This document shows positions 54,444 through 64,000 of a stretch of DNA of 64,000 bases, piece after piece. Every line of letters starts with the position of its first letter. The stretch's first letter is position 1. The DNA comes from Salvia splendens (taxonomy: Eukaryota > Streptophyta > Magnoliopsida > Lamiales > Lamiaceae): positions 24,068,120 to 24,132,119 of the forward strand of contig NC_056040.1 of the NCBI RefSeq assembly GCF_004379255.2. Direction: 5' to 3'. The position numbers and the translations under genes were made by a program. A model generated the notes under the pieces. The model worked only from the letters and a program-made list of their open reading frames with translations. It was not told the origin of the DNA and searched no databases.

Positions 54444-55851
54444 GACTATCAGTATATCTATCTCATAATTAAAACTACAAAAACAGAAAAATGTTTAACA
54501 TAAGTTAGTGCAATACATAAAAGCAATGGTTGGAGTCAGATAGTCCACATACTTACGGAGCAGTAACTACATACATCTTGCAAATAAGAAAGACACAAAT
54601 GAGCTCGCAAAGACAATATGTGCAGATATAGCAAATAAGAAGAACAGAGAGACAGAGTAGATCATAAAAATGATAGCATAGAGGATATTCTGATATAACA
54701 TGAGCACAACTATCAATCATTACATAGAGCAATCCTACAACTGGGACAAAAATGAGTCTTTCCCGACGTTATATCTGTAAGATGCTCATAGCCTATGTTC
54801 GATCATTCTACAAACCATCTCATCATCCACAATTGACTAGTAGTCTTCCTTCTCTTTCAGTGGTTAGTGCCTAAAACAGTGCTTCCTTAAAAATGAAAGG
54901 CAGTACTCAAAAACATTGCGTCAACCACTGTCAATATGCGAAGCCATTCTTGCTAAATATACATGCCAAACCTATAAGTGGTTTTAATTTCAGCAATACA
55001 AGGTTTATCGTCTTCATACCTACCTCACTATTTTGCACTAAGTGAGCAAGAATTCACAACTCTTTAGTGCTTTTATATGAAAGCACATGACAGCTAAGAA
55101 AAAACAAATGGTTTGAGAATTCCACAATCACAGCATGAGCAATAGGCTTCTAACATATGAATTACTCACAGAAAAGCTACGTAGGATATCATTATAATCA
55201 GATATTCCTCATCAAATCATTGCCAATGTAAATCCATCTCTCGTGTTGTACCATGGGCCCTTATCACCGAAAATCATGTTAGGCTATTTGAGTTCTCTAC
55301 ACTATCATCCTCTTAAAACTAGTGGTTTCCTACAGCCAGGCATTCTCTATGAGTGAATATTTAGGTACCCGAAAACCAATGCAAGCACCTAACATCTCCA
55401 GTCTTGCTACACATAAGCAAAAGTAGATTCACTAATTTAGTCTGTCATGCAAGTGAACACACACATCTACACACACAAAATGCAGAATAGTAAAATGAAC
55501 TGCAATAATGATAATCTCAAGAAAATTGCAATGACCGATTATCTCTCACACAAACGAACAGACATTGAACTTATCATCAAAGCAAGGTCAAGAAAAGTAC
55601 ACTTCAGCTCAACAGAAACATACCTCGAATACACAGAGGTTAATACACATCAACAATGCATGCAAACATTTGCTTGACACAATAACGACTAATTCAACGC
55701 AACAACCATTAAAAACCCACAAAAAAAAATTCAAAAGTAACCCCAAATATAAACGGGAACAAAACAAAAACTTACCCCAAAAACGCCCTCTCCACACTCA
55801 AAGAAGCGAAAACAGCACAATAAAATCCCGCCAACAAACAAAAACATTCAC

Positions 55852-56010
55852 TGGAAGGATCTAGAGGAGCCGAAAAGTGGAAACGAAAAGGAGGTCGGCG
55901 GAGCGTCCTAGGGTTTTCCGGAGGCGGAGCGCGAGAAAGGCTGGGGTTTAAGCGCCGGCGTTTTCCGACGAGGCTCAGATCCGGAAAAAGAAATACGTAT
56001 ACGAGAGTGT
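55852..56010 (-). other. Probable untranslated first exon of PIE1
   Basis: A GC-rich stretch on the minus strand (CGCTCCGCCTCCGG, CCTCGTCGG) stands out from the AT-rich surroundings about 1.4 kb upstream of the ATG. It ends near a GTGAAT donor-like site, and an AG lies 3 bases before the ATG (GATAG-TC-ATG). A 5'-UTR intron would link them. TATA-like sequence lies at about 56031-56046. Confidence 0.45.
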
Positions 56011-56243
56011 ATGTATCGATCTAGCTGAGGGTAAATATAAATATATGCAGTGAAAATTAATTATATTTAAATACATAAAAATTTAGTATTTGTGAAATAA
56101 AAATAAAATTTAGGAGGAGGAAGAATGAGGTTAGATTGAAGGGAAGGGTTTTGAAATGGAGCCTTTACTGTATTAATGCGGTGATGATATGGGGCGGGGA
56201 TCGACGGCTGCGATTCGTTTGCAAAATAGAGGCTTGATTTTGG

Positions 56244-56279
56244 GGGTGGGGTTGAGTTGAGTTGAGTTGAGTTGAGTTG
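56244..56279. repeat. (GAGTT)n microsatellite upstream of PIE1
   Basis: About six GAGTT units in a row, some 200 bp upstream of the proposed PIE1 promoter. Confidence 0.9.
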
Positions 56280-57010
56280 CGTGTTTGGTATCATCTACTA
56301 GTAAGTGTAGTACAATAAAATGGTTCCATTTTTCTTTATTTAAATAGGACTTTTTTTCATTTTAAATAGGAGTGCCATATGCAACACTTTGGTTTAATAT
56401 TTATGCAGTCGACCTCGAATTAGTAGTTACACACATAACTTTCTAAATGTTGATAAATAGTCAGTCACTCCTTTGAGATTAATGTGGGTAGAATAGAACA
56501 ATTATGAGCTGAGATTAATATTGACTAGCGTGGAAGCGCCTAGTGAGCTTCTAATTTCATTTCAAGTATTTAATTCCATAAAATAATCAAATGCATATTT
56601 ATTTAATCCGTTTAAAACATTCAAATACTTGTACTACTATTAATTATATGGATTAACAATGGACCTATAATAATTGGGCCATCTGCTATCAATTGTTATT
56701 GGGCCATCTGCTCTCAACTGTACAGTCAGTGGAGTATTATTTTACGTTTGGCCCATTACGATGGAAATTTAATTTTATACTACTATTATACATTTCAAGT
56801 TATAAAACACAAAAATTTTATAAATTATAACATTGATATAGTAATGTCCATCTTTGAATCTAAATCTAGCTAATAATTTATTGTTTATTCCAAAATGTTT
56901 TAGTTAAGGATAAAATGCATTGATTTATATAGAGCGGTGTAGGAAGAAAATAAAGCGGCACTATACATTTTTAGTTTTTAGGGTTTTAACATTTATTTAT
57001 ATAGTACGGT
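56280..57010. other. Intergenic, AT-rich
   Basis: No gene or repeat that I can support. Confidence 0.5.
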
Positions 57011-57016
57011 CTTCTT

Positions 57017-57588
57017 GGTATGATAGAATGGAATGGAGATGGGAATGGAATGACAATTCCATTCCATTCTTGTATTTGGTAAGAACAAGGAATGCAAAGG
57101 GAATGGAATTGTTATTCCTTGATTGATTCTATTCATGTGTTTGATAACTACAAATAATATAGAAAAGGAATGGAATGAAATATGAATAATTAATATGTTG
57201 ATTCTACCCAAAAAAAATATTTATTCAAAAATATTTTTACCAAATACTCCAGTTTTCTTGTTTGTGTATATGTCGTGTTGGTGTTGTGTGTGTGCATATG
57301 TGGTGGTAGCGTGTGTGTGGATTTTTCAACTATTAAAAATTTTAATTTTATTATATAACTGTGATGATATTAATTTAAAATAATATTTATATAATTTTGT
57401 TAAAATTTAAAATAAGAAGAAAGGAAAATGAAATGGAATAGAATGATCATTCCTTAGCTAAATGGATGGAAAGGCTATTCCTATGTGGAATGGAATGGTG
57501 ATTCCTAAGAAAAAAATTTACCAAGCAAAGGAATGGAATGGAGATAAGAATGTCATTCCATTCCCCCATTTCATTCCATTCCATCATA
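57017..57588. mobile_element. Inverted-repeat element with GGAATGGAAT ends
   Basis: The left end TATGATAGAATGGAATGGAG and the inverted right end TATGATGGAATGGAATGAAA bracket about 570 bp of AT-rich DNA with further GGAATGGAATG words inside. I could not find a convincing target duplication, so the superfamily is unassigned. Confidence 0.6.
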
Positions 57589-58704
57589 GTATGGCCTAAT
57601 AGTTTAAGATGAGCTTGGCTTAATCTAAGTAAATTTTAGTTAGCCATTATTTAAACATGAATATTTAGGATTTGCAAACAAATTCCAAATATTTCCAAGC
57701 ACATAAAGCTTGAATAAACTAAAATCATGTCATCAAATTAATAAAATTTTCGGTGAAATGTAATTAGTTAATCAAAGTCGATTGGTAAAATTCATTAAAT
57801 AGATTTGGCTGATGAATTAATTAATTAATTGACTTCAAGTTTGGCTAATGAAGTATTTTAGTTTACTTCCATATTATTGTGATGTGTTTTATGTATTTTA
57901 GTTTTTCTATTTAATATGAAATACATTTAATACTCCATACAAATAATCAACTTTCATTGTATTTTCATAATACATTTAGCATGGAATTAATAAATTATCG
58001 TATTAAAGTTTGGCTAATGTATTTTTTATTTTACATTTTATATTATTGAGATGTATTTTATGTATTTTAATTTTTAAAATTGTTAAGTTTTCTATTTAAT
58101 ATACATTATATTTAATATATAAATAATCAATTTTTATTATATTAATAGTAATAGTTTTTCTTTCCGGCAATAATCATTAAATTTTTCAGTCTTTTTTATT
58201 CTATTTATTGATTATCGATTTTATGTATTGAAAATTAATTTTATTTCATTATAAAGTTATGGTAAAACGTATTTTATTAATTAACTTTTTTGAATTATGG
58301 ATGTATATATTGCAGTTTTAAGAGGTGACAAACGAGTAATTTTACTTTCGAGTTGTGAAAAATTGAACATTTTAGTTCATAATGACGAGGTTGATGTTTC
58401 TTTAATTCTAACGTTAATGTAGTGTATAAAGAAGTTTTTAAAAGTTATGAGTTTTCCCTTTATATTTGTATATAGTTTTAATCCTCATACCCCTAAAATT
58501 TTGTTACTCATTTTGTTTACAATTTTATATAATAATATTGATCTAATTTTGTTTAGTTAATTTTGAATATATTTTAGTTCGTGCATAGTGCGGGGTGATA
58601 TTTGTGTAAATAATTTTTAAGTATTTATTTATAGTATTTGTGTTTTTTTCTATTTAGTTTGGGACAATTATAGAAAATCGCCCAGCTTTTAACATAAGGG
58701 CGTA
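57589..58704. other. Intergenic, very AT-rich
   Basis: Loose direct repeats (TTTGGCTAATG, ATGTATTTTATGTATTTTA) near 57840-58080 suggest an old duplication. No gene seen. Confidence 0.5.
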
Positions 58705-58870
58705 CTCTATCCGTCCACGAAAAATAGTCTTATTTTTCTATTTTGAGAAGTCCACAAAAAATAGTTCCATTTATAAATGGAAAATTTCTCTCTCATACTT
58801 TACTCATTTTTTCTCATCTGACCCATACTTTACCTACTTTTTCTCCTTATTTCTTATTTTATCAAGATTA
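58705..58870. mobile_element. Fragment of a Stowaway-like MITE
   Basis: Starts CTCTATCCGTCCACGAAAAA after TA; the right end is missing. Two copies of TTCAGTGAAGACGACATTCTA follow at about 58900-58965. Confidence 0.45.
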
Positions 58871-59202
58871 GGACATTCAGTGAAGACCTCATTGTGTCCA
58901 ACTTTCAGTGAAGACGACATTCTATAATTCTGAATTTTCAAATTTCAGTGAAGACGACATTCTACTTCACTACTTTCCTTTTTTTGTGGAAAAAAGTGAA
59001 CAAGTCTTTAAAGTGGGTGTGGAAGTTAACAACATGGTAGCTTCTTTATGAAAATAACAAAGACCTCATTGTGTCCAACTTTTCATGAATCAAAGTTATG
59101 TCTGAGGTTCAGATAAATTCAAAACCCATAATTAAGTGACTAATTAATAAAATGAAATTTCTCTATGCATATATGTATATATTATCCGAACCATACCAAC
59201 TA

Positions 59203-59430
59203 CTCTCTTCATCCCACAATAAGAATCATATTTTGTTATTTTGGTCTGTCTCATATTAAAAATAATATAAATGATAAGTAGGTCTCACTTTTCTCTAATT
59301 CACTCATATTTATTATAAAATCAATATGAAAAAAATAAGCAACATATTCCACTAACTTTTGAAACTCACTATTTTTTACGCTTCTTAAAATACGTGTCCA
59401 CACTAATGTGACTCTTATCGTGGGACCGAG
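59203..59430. mobile_element. Stowaway-like MITE
   Basis: Ends CTCTCTTCATCCCACAATAA and inverted CTCGGTCCCACGATAAGAGT; TA precedes the left end. Confidence 0.7.
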
Positions 59431-59673
59431 TGATTATATATCATATCCATTTGAGGACCTCATAAGTCACAATCAAGACTCTTCAATCCAATTCCAAAAG
59501 GCTAGTTCCAACATTATCTCCATTAAAATTAGATTTGCACAAATCCCACCAATCCCTTCACCCCAATAAAAAAGAAAAAGATAACAAAATTATACACTCC
59601 CCCAAAACAAGAAAAAAAAGAAGCTAATTAATCCAGTAAAAAAAGAAGTAAAATAGTGAAAAGTTACTAATAA

Positions 59674-60141
59674 TCAAACGCTTCGAGCCATCATTTCTTG
59701 AAATCTTCTATAAGATTCTTGCTTCTCCAACCTGAACTTCTCATGGCAATCAGCAATGAACAAATCAGCGAGCCTATCAATCTCATTGCACGACTCCTCA
59801 TCGCCTCTCTCGTCCAGCCACTGCAGGTACTTGGAGAGCTCGCCGGAGCAGTCGACGTCGTAGCGGAGGGAAGCGGGGTAGCAGAGCGAGCGAGAAGAGG
59901 AGCACCAGTTGTAGTGGAGCCGAAATGAGGCGAAGTAGAGCTTCTTATGCTTGCGCTTGCGCATTAGCTTAAATATTTGGAGGAGGAGTGATTTGGCTTT
60001 GGAGAGGGCGCGGTAGATGTGGGAGAAGAAGAAGGTTTGGAGGAGTGTTTTGAGCTTCATGGATGAGAGAGAAGGTGAAGGGGGTTTGATGGAGAAGAGG
60101 TTGATGGAGTTGAGAGTTTTGAGTGAGGGAGGGGAAGCCAT
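59674..60141 (-). CDS. DUF761 family protein
   Basis: 155 codons, no intron. The C-terminal 35 residues (IDRLADLFIADCHEKFRLEKQESYRRFQEMMARS) are the conserved DUF761 signature, seen at the end of many small plant proteins including cotton-fibre-expressed ones. The N-terminus has a Ser/Pro-rich start, a hydrophobic patch (LLQTFFFSHIYRAL) and a basic stretch (KLMRKRKHKKLYF). The molecular function of the family is not settled, and I assign none. The start is supported by a TATA box about 45 bp upstream. No partner gene lies nearby. Confidence 0.88.
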   Translation of the reverse strand: MASPPSLKTLNSINLFSIKPPSPSLSSMKLKTLLQTFFFSHIYRALSKAKSLLLQIFKLMRKRKHKKLYFASFRLHYNWCSSSRSLCYPASLRYDVDCSGELSKYLQWLDERGDEESCNEIDRLADLFIADCHEKFRLEKQESYRRFQEMMARSV

Positions 60142-60181
60142 TTTTCTTGGGGGAGGGTGGAATGTGTTTTTGTTGGGATGG

Positions 60182-60189
60182 ATTTTATA
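60182..60189 (-). promoter_or_regulatory. TATA box of the DUF761 gene
   Basis: TATAAAAT on the minus strand, 41-48 bp upstream of the ATG at 60141. Confidence 0.6.
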
Positions 60190-60327
60190 GACGAGGATCT
60201 TGGTTTCCTAATGTTACAAGTGGTAGCACTTCTTAGGTGGTGATTTTAAATAAAGAGCCAACAACTTTGCATATCATTTGGGAAGTCATTCACTTTTCTT
60301 TTCTTGAAATATATAAAAGAAAATAAT

Positions 60328-60490
60328 TCTTCGTCCGCCATTAGCAGTCTTATTTTTCGGTGGCACATGTTTTAAGAAATGTTGTGAAAAGTGAGATTCC
60401 TATTACCATTTATAGTAAAAATGAATGAGACTCTTATTCACGGGCAGACCAAAATGGAAAAACGAGACTCCTATTCGCGGATAGAGAGAG
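60328..60490. mobile_element. Stowaway-like MITE, internally shortened
   Basis: Ends TTCGTCCGCCATTAGCAGTC and inverted CTCTCTCTATCCGCGAATAG; related to the copy at 12576-12826. Confidence 0.65.
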
Positions 60491-61484
60491 TAATTATTAG
60501 TGTCTTGATTTGGTCTTTTTAAGCATTTCCTATTAGCTAACGAATATAAGAAACGCCTAGTCTGTTATGCAGCAATAGATGATCAAGCCTTGTCGGGAAT
60601 CCTCTAAGTCATGAACTTCCATAATGAAATTATAAGCATAATGCGGCATAAAATAAGAGAGAAAATTTATTTCTTTGTGCGCATATTGGATTATCACTTG
60701 TTTAGGCAATAAATCTCGCACTATTTGAACAATAGATCAAGAATTGATAGACTTCAAAGTTCCCCGTTATCATGTAAATTCCAATGAAATAGATCACTCT
60801 CCACCCCCAACTTTCTGATACCCAAAGCTTTCGCCAAGTGAAGGCCATGATAAATAGGACTAGATGAGCATACACCAATAATATATTAACAACAAAACTA
60901 TACCTCCAACATTTTGTATTAGACCTCCTCGTAACGCAGAATGTAACATCTGTATTCAACTTCAAATCACTCCTCAGCTAATTCATAATAAATCTCCATG
61001 AAAAATTGGTAACCTATTTATTACACATCATAACCAAAAATTTATGAGATTATGAGAATGTAATTGCAAATTTAATTTTGAATTTATGAAAACTTTAACA
61101 AAAGTGGGTGATGTGATCTTGATATCTATAAGGAATCTTCTAATTTTTTTTAAAAAAATTACTAAATTTGATACACATATCTTTTAAAAAAGTGAAGATG
61201 TAAGAAAGTTTTAAGAGTAATTAAAAAAGTAATGGAAGGCCCAAGTCTTGCGGCTGGGCTTCAGGAATCAAAGGCATGCTCGATGAGATAAACAAGCCCG
61301 ATTCTTCGCTGCAAATTACAATACCAATGTCTTCTCTCTCTACATAGCAAAGACAACAACTAAAGATCAACAACCCTTTCACTAAAAACCTCAATTTTCT
61401 TTTTTCTATTCAAAAGTGCATTTGATCCTGTTCCAATATTTTTATACACTTGACCTCCAATCTCTATACTCTTGTTTAGTAGTA
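60491..61484. other. Intergenic, AT-rich
   Basis: No gene or repeat that I can support. Confidence 0.5.
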
Positions 61485-61993
61485 CTACCTTCGTCCCAGT
61501 TAAGACGATGTTCTTTTTCAAACGTGTTTTGGGAAAATGATAATAAAAAGTTAAGGTGAAGAGAAAGTAAAGTAAAAGATAGAATAATATAGTGGAAAGT
61601 CTCTTCACTACAATAAAAAGGCCATTAAGGACATTTTTTAGTACAATTAATGACGATAATTTGTGTTTCTAAATACACCACCAACGCTTCAAAAATCGTC
61701 TTTATTATTAGTGTCACAACTAAAATTAGAGGACGGAAACGTCCTAAAAAACACAAGATGAAGTTAATTTGTCCTTGATTTAGGAACGCTTTTTTCGCGT
61801 TCTAAATTTTTGTTATTTTTTAAAACTTTCCAGTGATTTCATCTCAATTTTTGTGTCTCTAAAAGATACTCCTATATTTTTTGTAGTGCTTCTACTTTAT
61901 TCACTCTCCTACTTTACTTTCACTCTATTTTAACTATTTATTAGTATTATTTTCTCAAAACGCACAGCCAAAAAAAAAGAATCATCAACCCTG
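61485..61993. mobile_element. Stowaway-like MITE split by a CACTA-like MITE
   Basis: The left half starts CTACCTTCGTCCCAGTTAAG after TA. Its arms (GTTAAGGTGAAGAGAAAGTAAAG and the inverse CTTTACTTTCACTCTATTTTAAC) pair across the nested element. The right end near 61993 is approximate. Confidence 0.55.
61606..61888. mobile_element. CACTA-like MITE
   Basis: 283 bp, ends CACTACAA and TTGTAGTG, flanked by a 3-bp duplication CTT (61603-61605 and 61889-61891), as expected for the CACTA superfamily. Confidence 0.75.
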
Positions 61994-62876
61994 ATTTTCA
62001 TAAAAATATGAAATCCGTAATTAGCGTCTACTTTAGTAATAGCAAGATGCGGAACATTACCTGAAACTGAAAGGAAATGTTTAGTGCATTATTAAATACT
62101 ACTCAGATAGACATTGGTCTAACTAATTAAAATTAGTCATCTTACTGCATTCACAATTTAAAATATACACTTTCTGCACCCTAAAATAATCCAAAATAAA
62201 TCTTACCTAACTTTAAATTTATTCAGCCCCCATGTTTTCCGCAGTTGCTTTTGTGATGATAAACCTTCTTATTAGTTTTTTCCACCATTGTTTCTTTTCC
62301 TAATCAAACCTCCTAATGGAGAAAAGAATCGTTTAATCTGGACTGTTAATCTTTATTAGATACATCATTATCGATTTAATCATGAGCTCACTGATTCATT
62401 AGTTACATGACTATATATATGCAATGATTATTATCATGCACAAGTAATTAAAAATTGTATGATTCGGAAACCAATAATAAATCTACGAATTTCTTGGGTC
62501 AAGTTTGATCTACAAGCAAACCACTAGTTAAATTTGTTGGGAACTTCAATTAAATAAAAATAAGAGAAAAGATATATTGGCTTTAATTAATTAATAGTAT
62601 AAAAAATTAAACAACGTAGAACATCATCTAAGCTGACATATGTTTTTATTTTCATCCCAAGATTCCCCCGTGATCGAAGACATTAATTAACACTAAGCTG
62701 ATTACACAAGTACATTTGTTTTTAGTACAAGATGAATGCATAAAAATAAATCAAATCAATCTATCATTTATTTTGAATGATTGATTAATTTTAACAATAT
62801 TTTTTTTAAAAAATTCAATATTAGATATATCAGTATCACTATCACTATCACTATCATTTAATAATCATTGAAAATA
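61994..62876. other. Intergenic, AT-rich
   Basis: A short (TATCAC)n run lies at 62830-62856. No gene seen. Confidence 0.5.
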
Positions 62877-62878
62877 AA

Positions 62879-64000
62879 AGCACCCACAACCGTGCTCTTG
62901 CCAACGAGTACGGTTATGGGCCCGACGCCACTTTTTCTGCCTGCTCTTAGGCAAGAGCACAACACCCACAGTTGTGCTCTTCTGCAAGGACGAGCACAAG
63001 GGTCCGACCATTCCATTATTCAATTTAAATAAAAACATTTCCACAAAATTAAAATACATTACACATACTCGGAATAATATTACAAAATACATTAAAAATT
63101 AAAAATTACATGATTAAAATCCAAAAAATTAAAATTTTCATAATTAAACTCCAAAAAATTAAAAATTACATAATTAAATTCATAAAATTAAAAAAACCCA
63201 CTACTCGTTACCGAATTTCGCCCACATGTGTTTGATTAGGTCTTCTTGTAGCTCAACGTGGGTTCGGGTATCGCGCATTGTGTGCCTTGTTTCGATCCTC
63301 TCACCCACCGTCGTATGCACACCTCGGCGTGGGGGAGACCTCACGCTTGAGCTTCCGGCTTCATCCTCGTCGTAGAAGCTAGCCGCCCTCGGTCCTTCGT
63401 CGGCTATAATCATGTTGTGTAAGATAATACACGTGTACATGATGTCAGCGATATTATTCATGTACCACAGCCGAGCCGGGGCCTTCACAATGTTGAATCG
63501 GGCTTGAAGGACCCCAAAGGCTATTTCGACGTCTTTCCGCGCGGACTCTTGATGCTGCGCAAAAAGAACCAGTCTCGGGTCTTGCAGGTTGCTGAGCATC
63601 TTCACGAAAGTCGACCACCTTGGGTAGATACCATCAACAAGATAGTAACCCACGTGGTATGTATTTCCGTTGAAAGTGAAGTCGATCACCGGTGCTACAC
63701 CATTCAACACAACATTGAAGAGGCGTGAAGAATAGAGCACGTTCAAGTAGTTGTTGGATCCGGCAACGCCGAAATATGCCTGCCAAATATATAGGCGGTA
63801 GTCGGTGACCGCTTCAAGGATAACTGTTGGGCTGCCGCCTTTGTGGCCGCTTAAGTGTTGCCCCCTCCAAGCAGTCGGGCAATTCTTCCACCTCCAATGC
63901 ATGCAGTCAATGCTGCCAAGCATTCCGGGAAAGCCATGGACTGATTCGTGAAGACGAAGCAACCTTTGGCAATCATCGGTGGTGGGTGCCCGAAGGAATT
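62879..64000 (-). mobile_element. PIF/Harbinger element, cut by the window end
   Basis: The outer end at about 62879 reads AGCACCCACAACCGTGCTC and is followed by GC-rich subterminal blocks that match the inverse of 26645-26775. The transposase gene lies inside. The other end and any SANT-domain partner ORF are beyond the window. Confidence 0.8.
63201..64000 (-). CDS. Harbinger-type transposase (DDE_Tnp_4 nuclease), partial at its N-terminus
   Basis: The frame is open from the window edge (reading FLRAPTTDDCQRLLRLHESV) to a stop at 63201. It carries the nuclease motifs expected for plant Harbinger transposases: the first Asp in GMLGSIDCMHW, the second in YLVDGIYPRW, and a Glu in RKDVEIAFGVLQARF. 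The C-terminus (HTMRDTRTHVELQEDLIKHMWAKFGNE) is shared with the truncated copy at 26243-26494. No internal stop is seen, so the visible part could be active. This protein class normally needs a Myb/SANT-like partner to enter the nucleus and bind the element ends. Confidence 0.92.
   Translation of the reverse strand, partial: FLRAPTTDDCQRLLRLHESVHGFPGMLGSIDCMHWRWKNCPTAWRGQHLSGHKGGSPTVILEAVTDYRLYIWQAYFGVAGSNNYLNVLYSSRLFNVVLNGVAPVIDFTFNGNTYHVGYYLVDGIYPRWSTFVKMLSNLQDPRLVLFAQHQESARKDVEIAFGVLQARFNIVKAPARLWYMNNIADIMYTCIILHNMIIADEGPRAASFYDEDEAGSSSVRSPPRRGVHTTVGERIETRHTMRDTRTHVELQEDLIKHMWAKFGNE

Overview
This is nuclear DNA from a flowering plant. The introns obey plant splice rules, the host genes are plant families (VQ-motif regulators, FAD2 oleate desaturase, NSE4, PIE1, DUF761), and the intergenic space is AT-rich and packed with plant transposon families. 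The FAD2 and PIE1 proteins look eudicot and probably asterid (possibly Lamiales); that placement is an inference from protein feel, not from a search.

Layout. 1-12.3 kb: two related VQ-motif genes on the minus strand. The first (95-7876) is split by a very young 7.4-kb Ty3/gypsy element of the Tat type (200-7631, TSD TCTTC, one LTR difference seen). Between the VQ genes lies a PIF/Harbinger-like MITE (8691-9960) that itself holds a probable solo LTR. 12.5-16.2 kb: MITEs, including a hAT-type element with an 8-bp TSD and a tRNA-like segment inside it. 16.4-22.3 kb: an older, broken Ty3/gypsy element (TSD TGGTA) whose pol frame runs into its own 3' LTR; it sits about 400 bp downstream of FAD2 (22734-23885, minus).

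24-31.5 kb: hAT-type MITEs, a Harbinger deletion derivative with a short open frame, a long-TIR Mutator-like element, and Stowaway-like MITEs. 31.5-38.1 kb: a three-level nest in which a full-length Ty1/copia element with apparently identical LTRs and an intact 1344-codon polyprotein sits inside a Stowaway-like MITE, which sits inside a hAT-type MITE.

38.5-40.6 kb: a decayed NSE4 (SMC5/6 kleisin) gene. 42.4-56.0 kb: PIE1, the SWR1-complex ATPase that deposits H2A.Z. I resolved 20 coding exons (6084 nt, 2027 codons plus stop, all phases consistent), including one GC-AG intron and three intronic Stowaway-like MITEs. 59.7-60.1 kb: a DUF761 gene. 62.9-64.0 kb: the 3' part of a Harbinger transposase running off the window.

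The points most worth a second look are: the Tat element's in-frame gag-TAG-pol junction in a tobamovirus-type readthrough context; a U5 motif and tRNA-Lys-like primer-binding site shared by the unrelated gypsy and copia elements; the reconstructed VQ disruption; and the lesions in NSE4. The host genes do not form an operon-like system; the coherent story is successive transposon invasion around ordinary plant genes.
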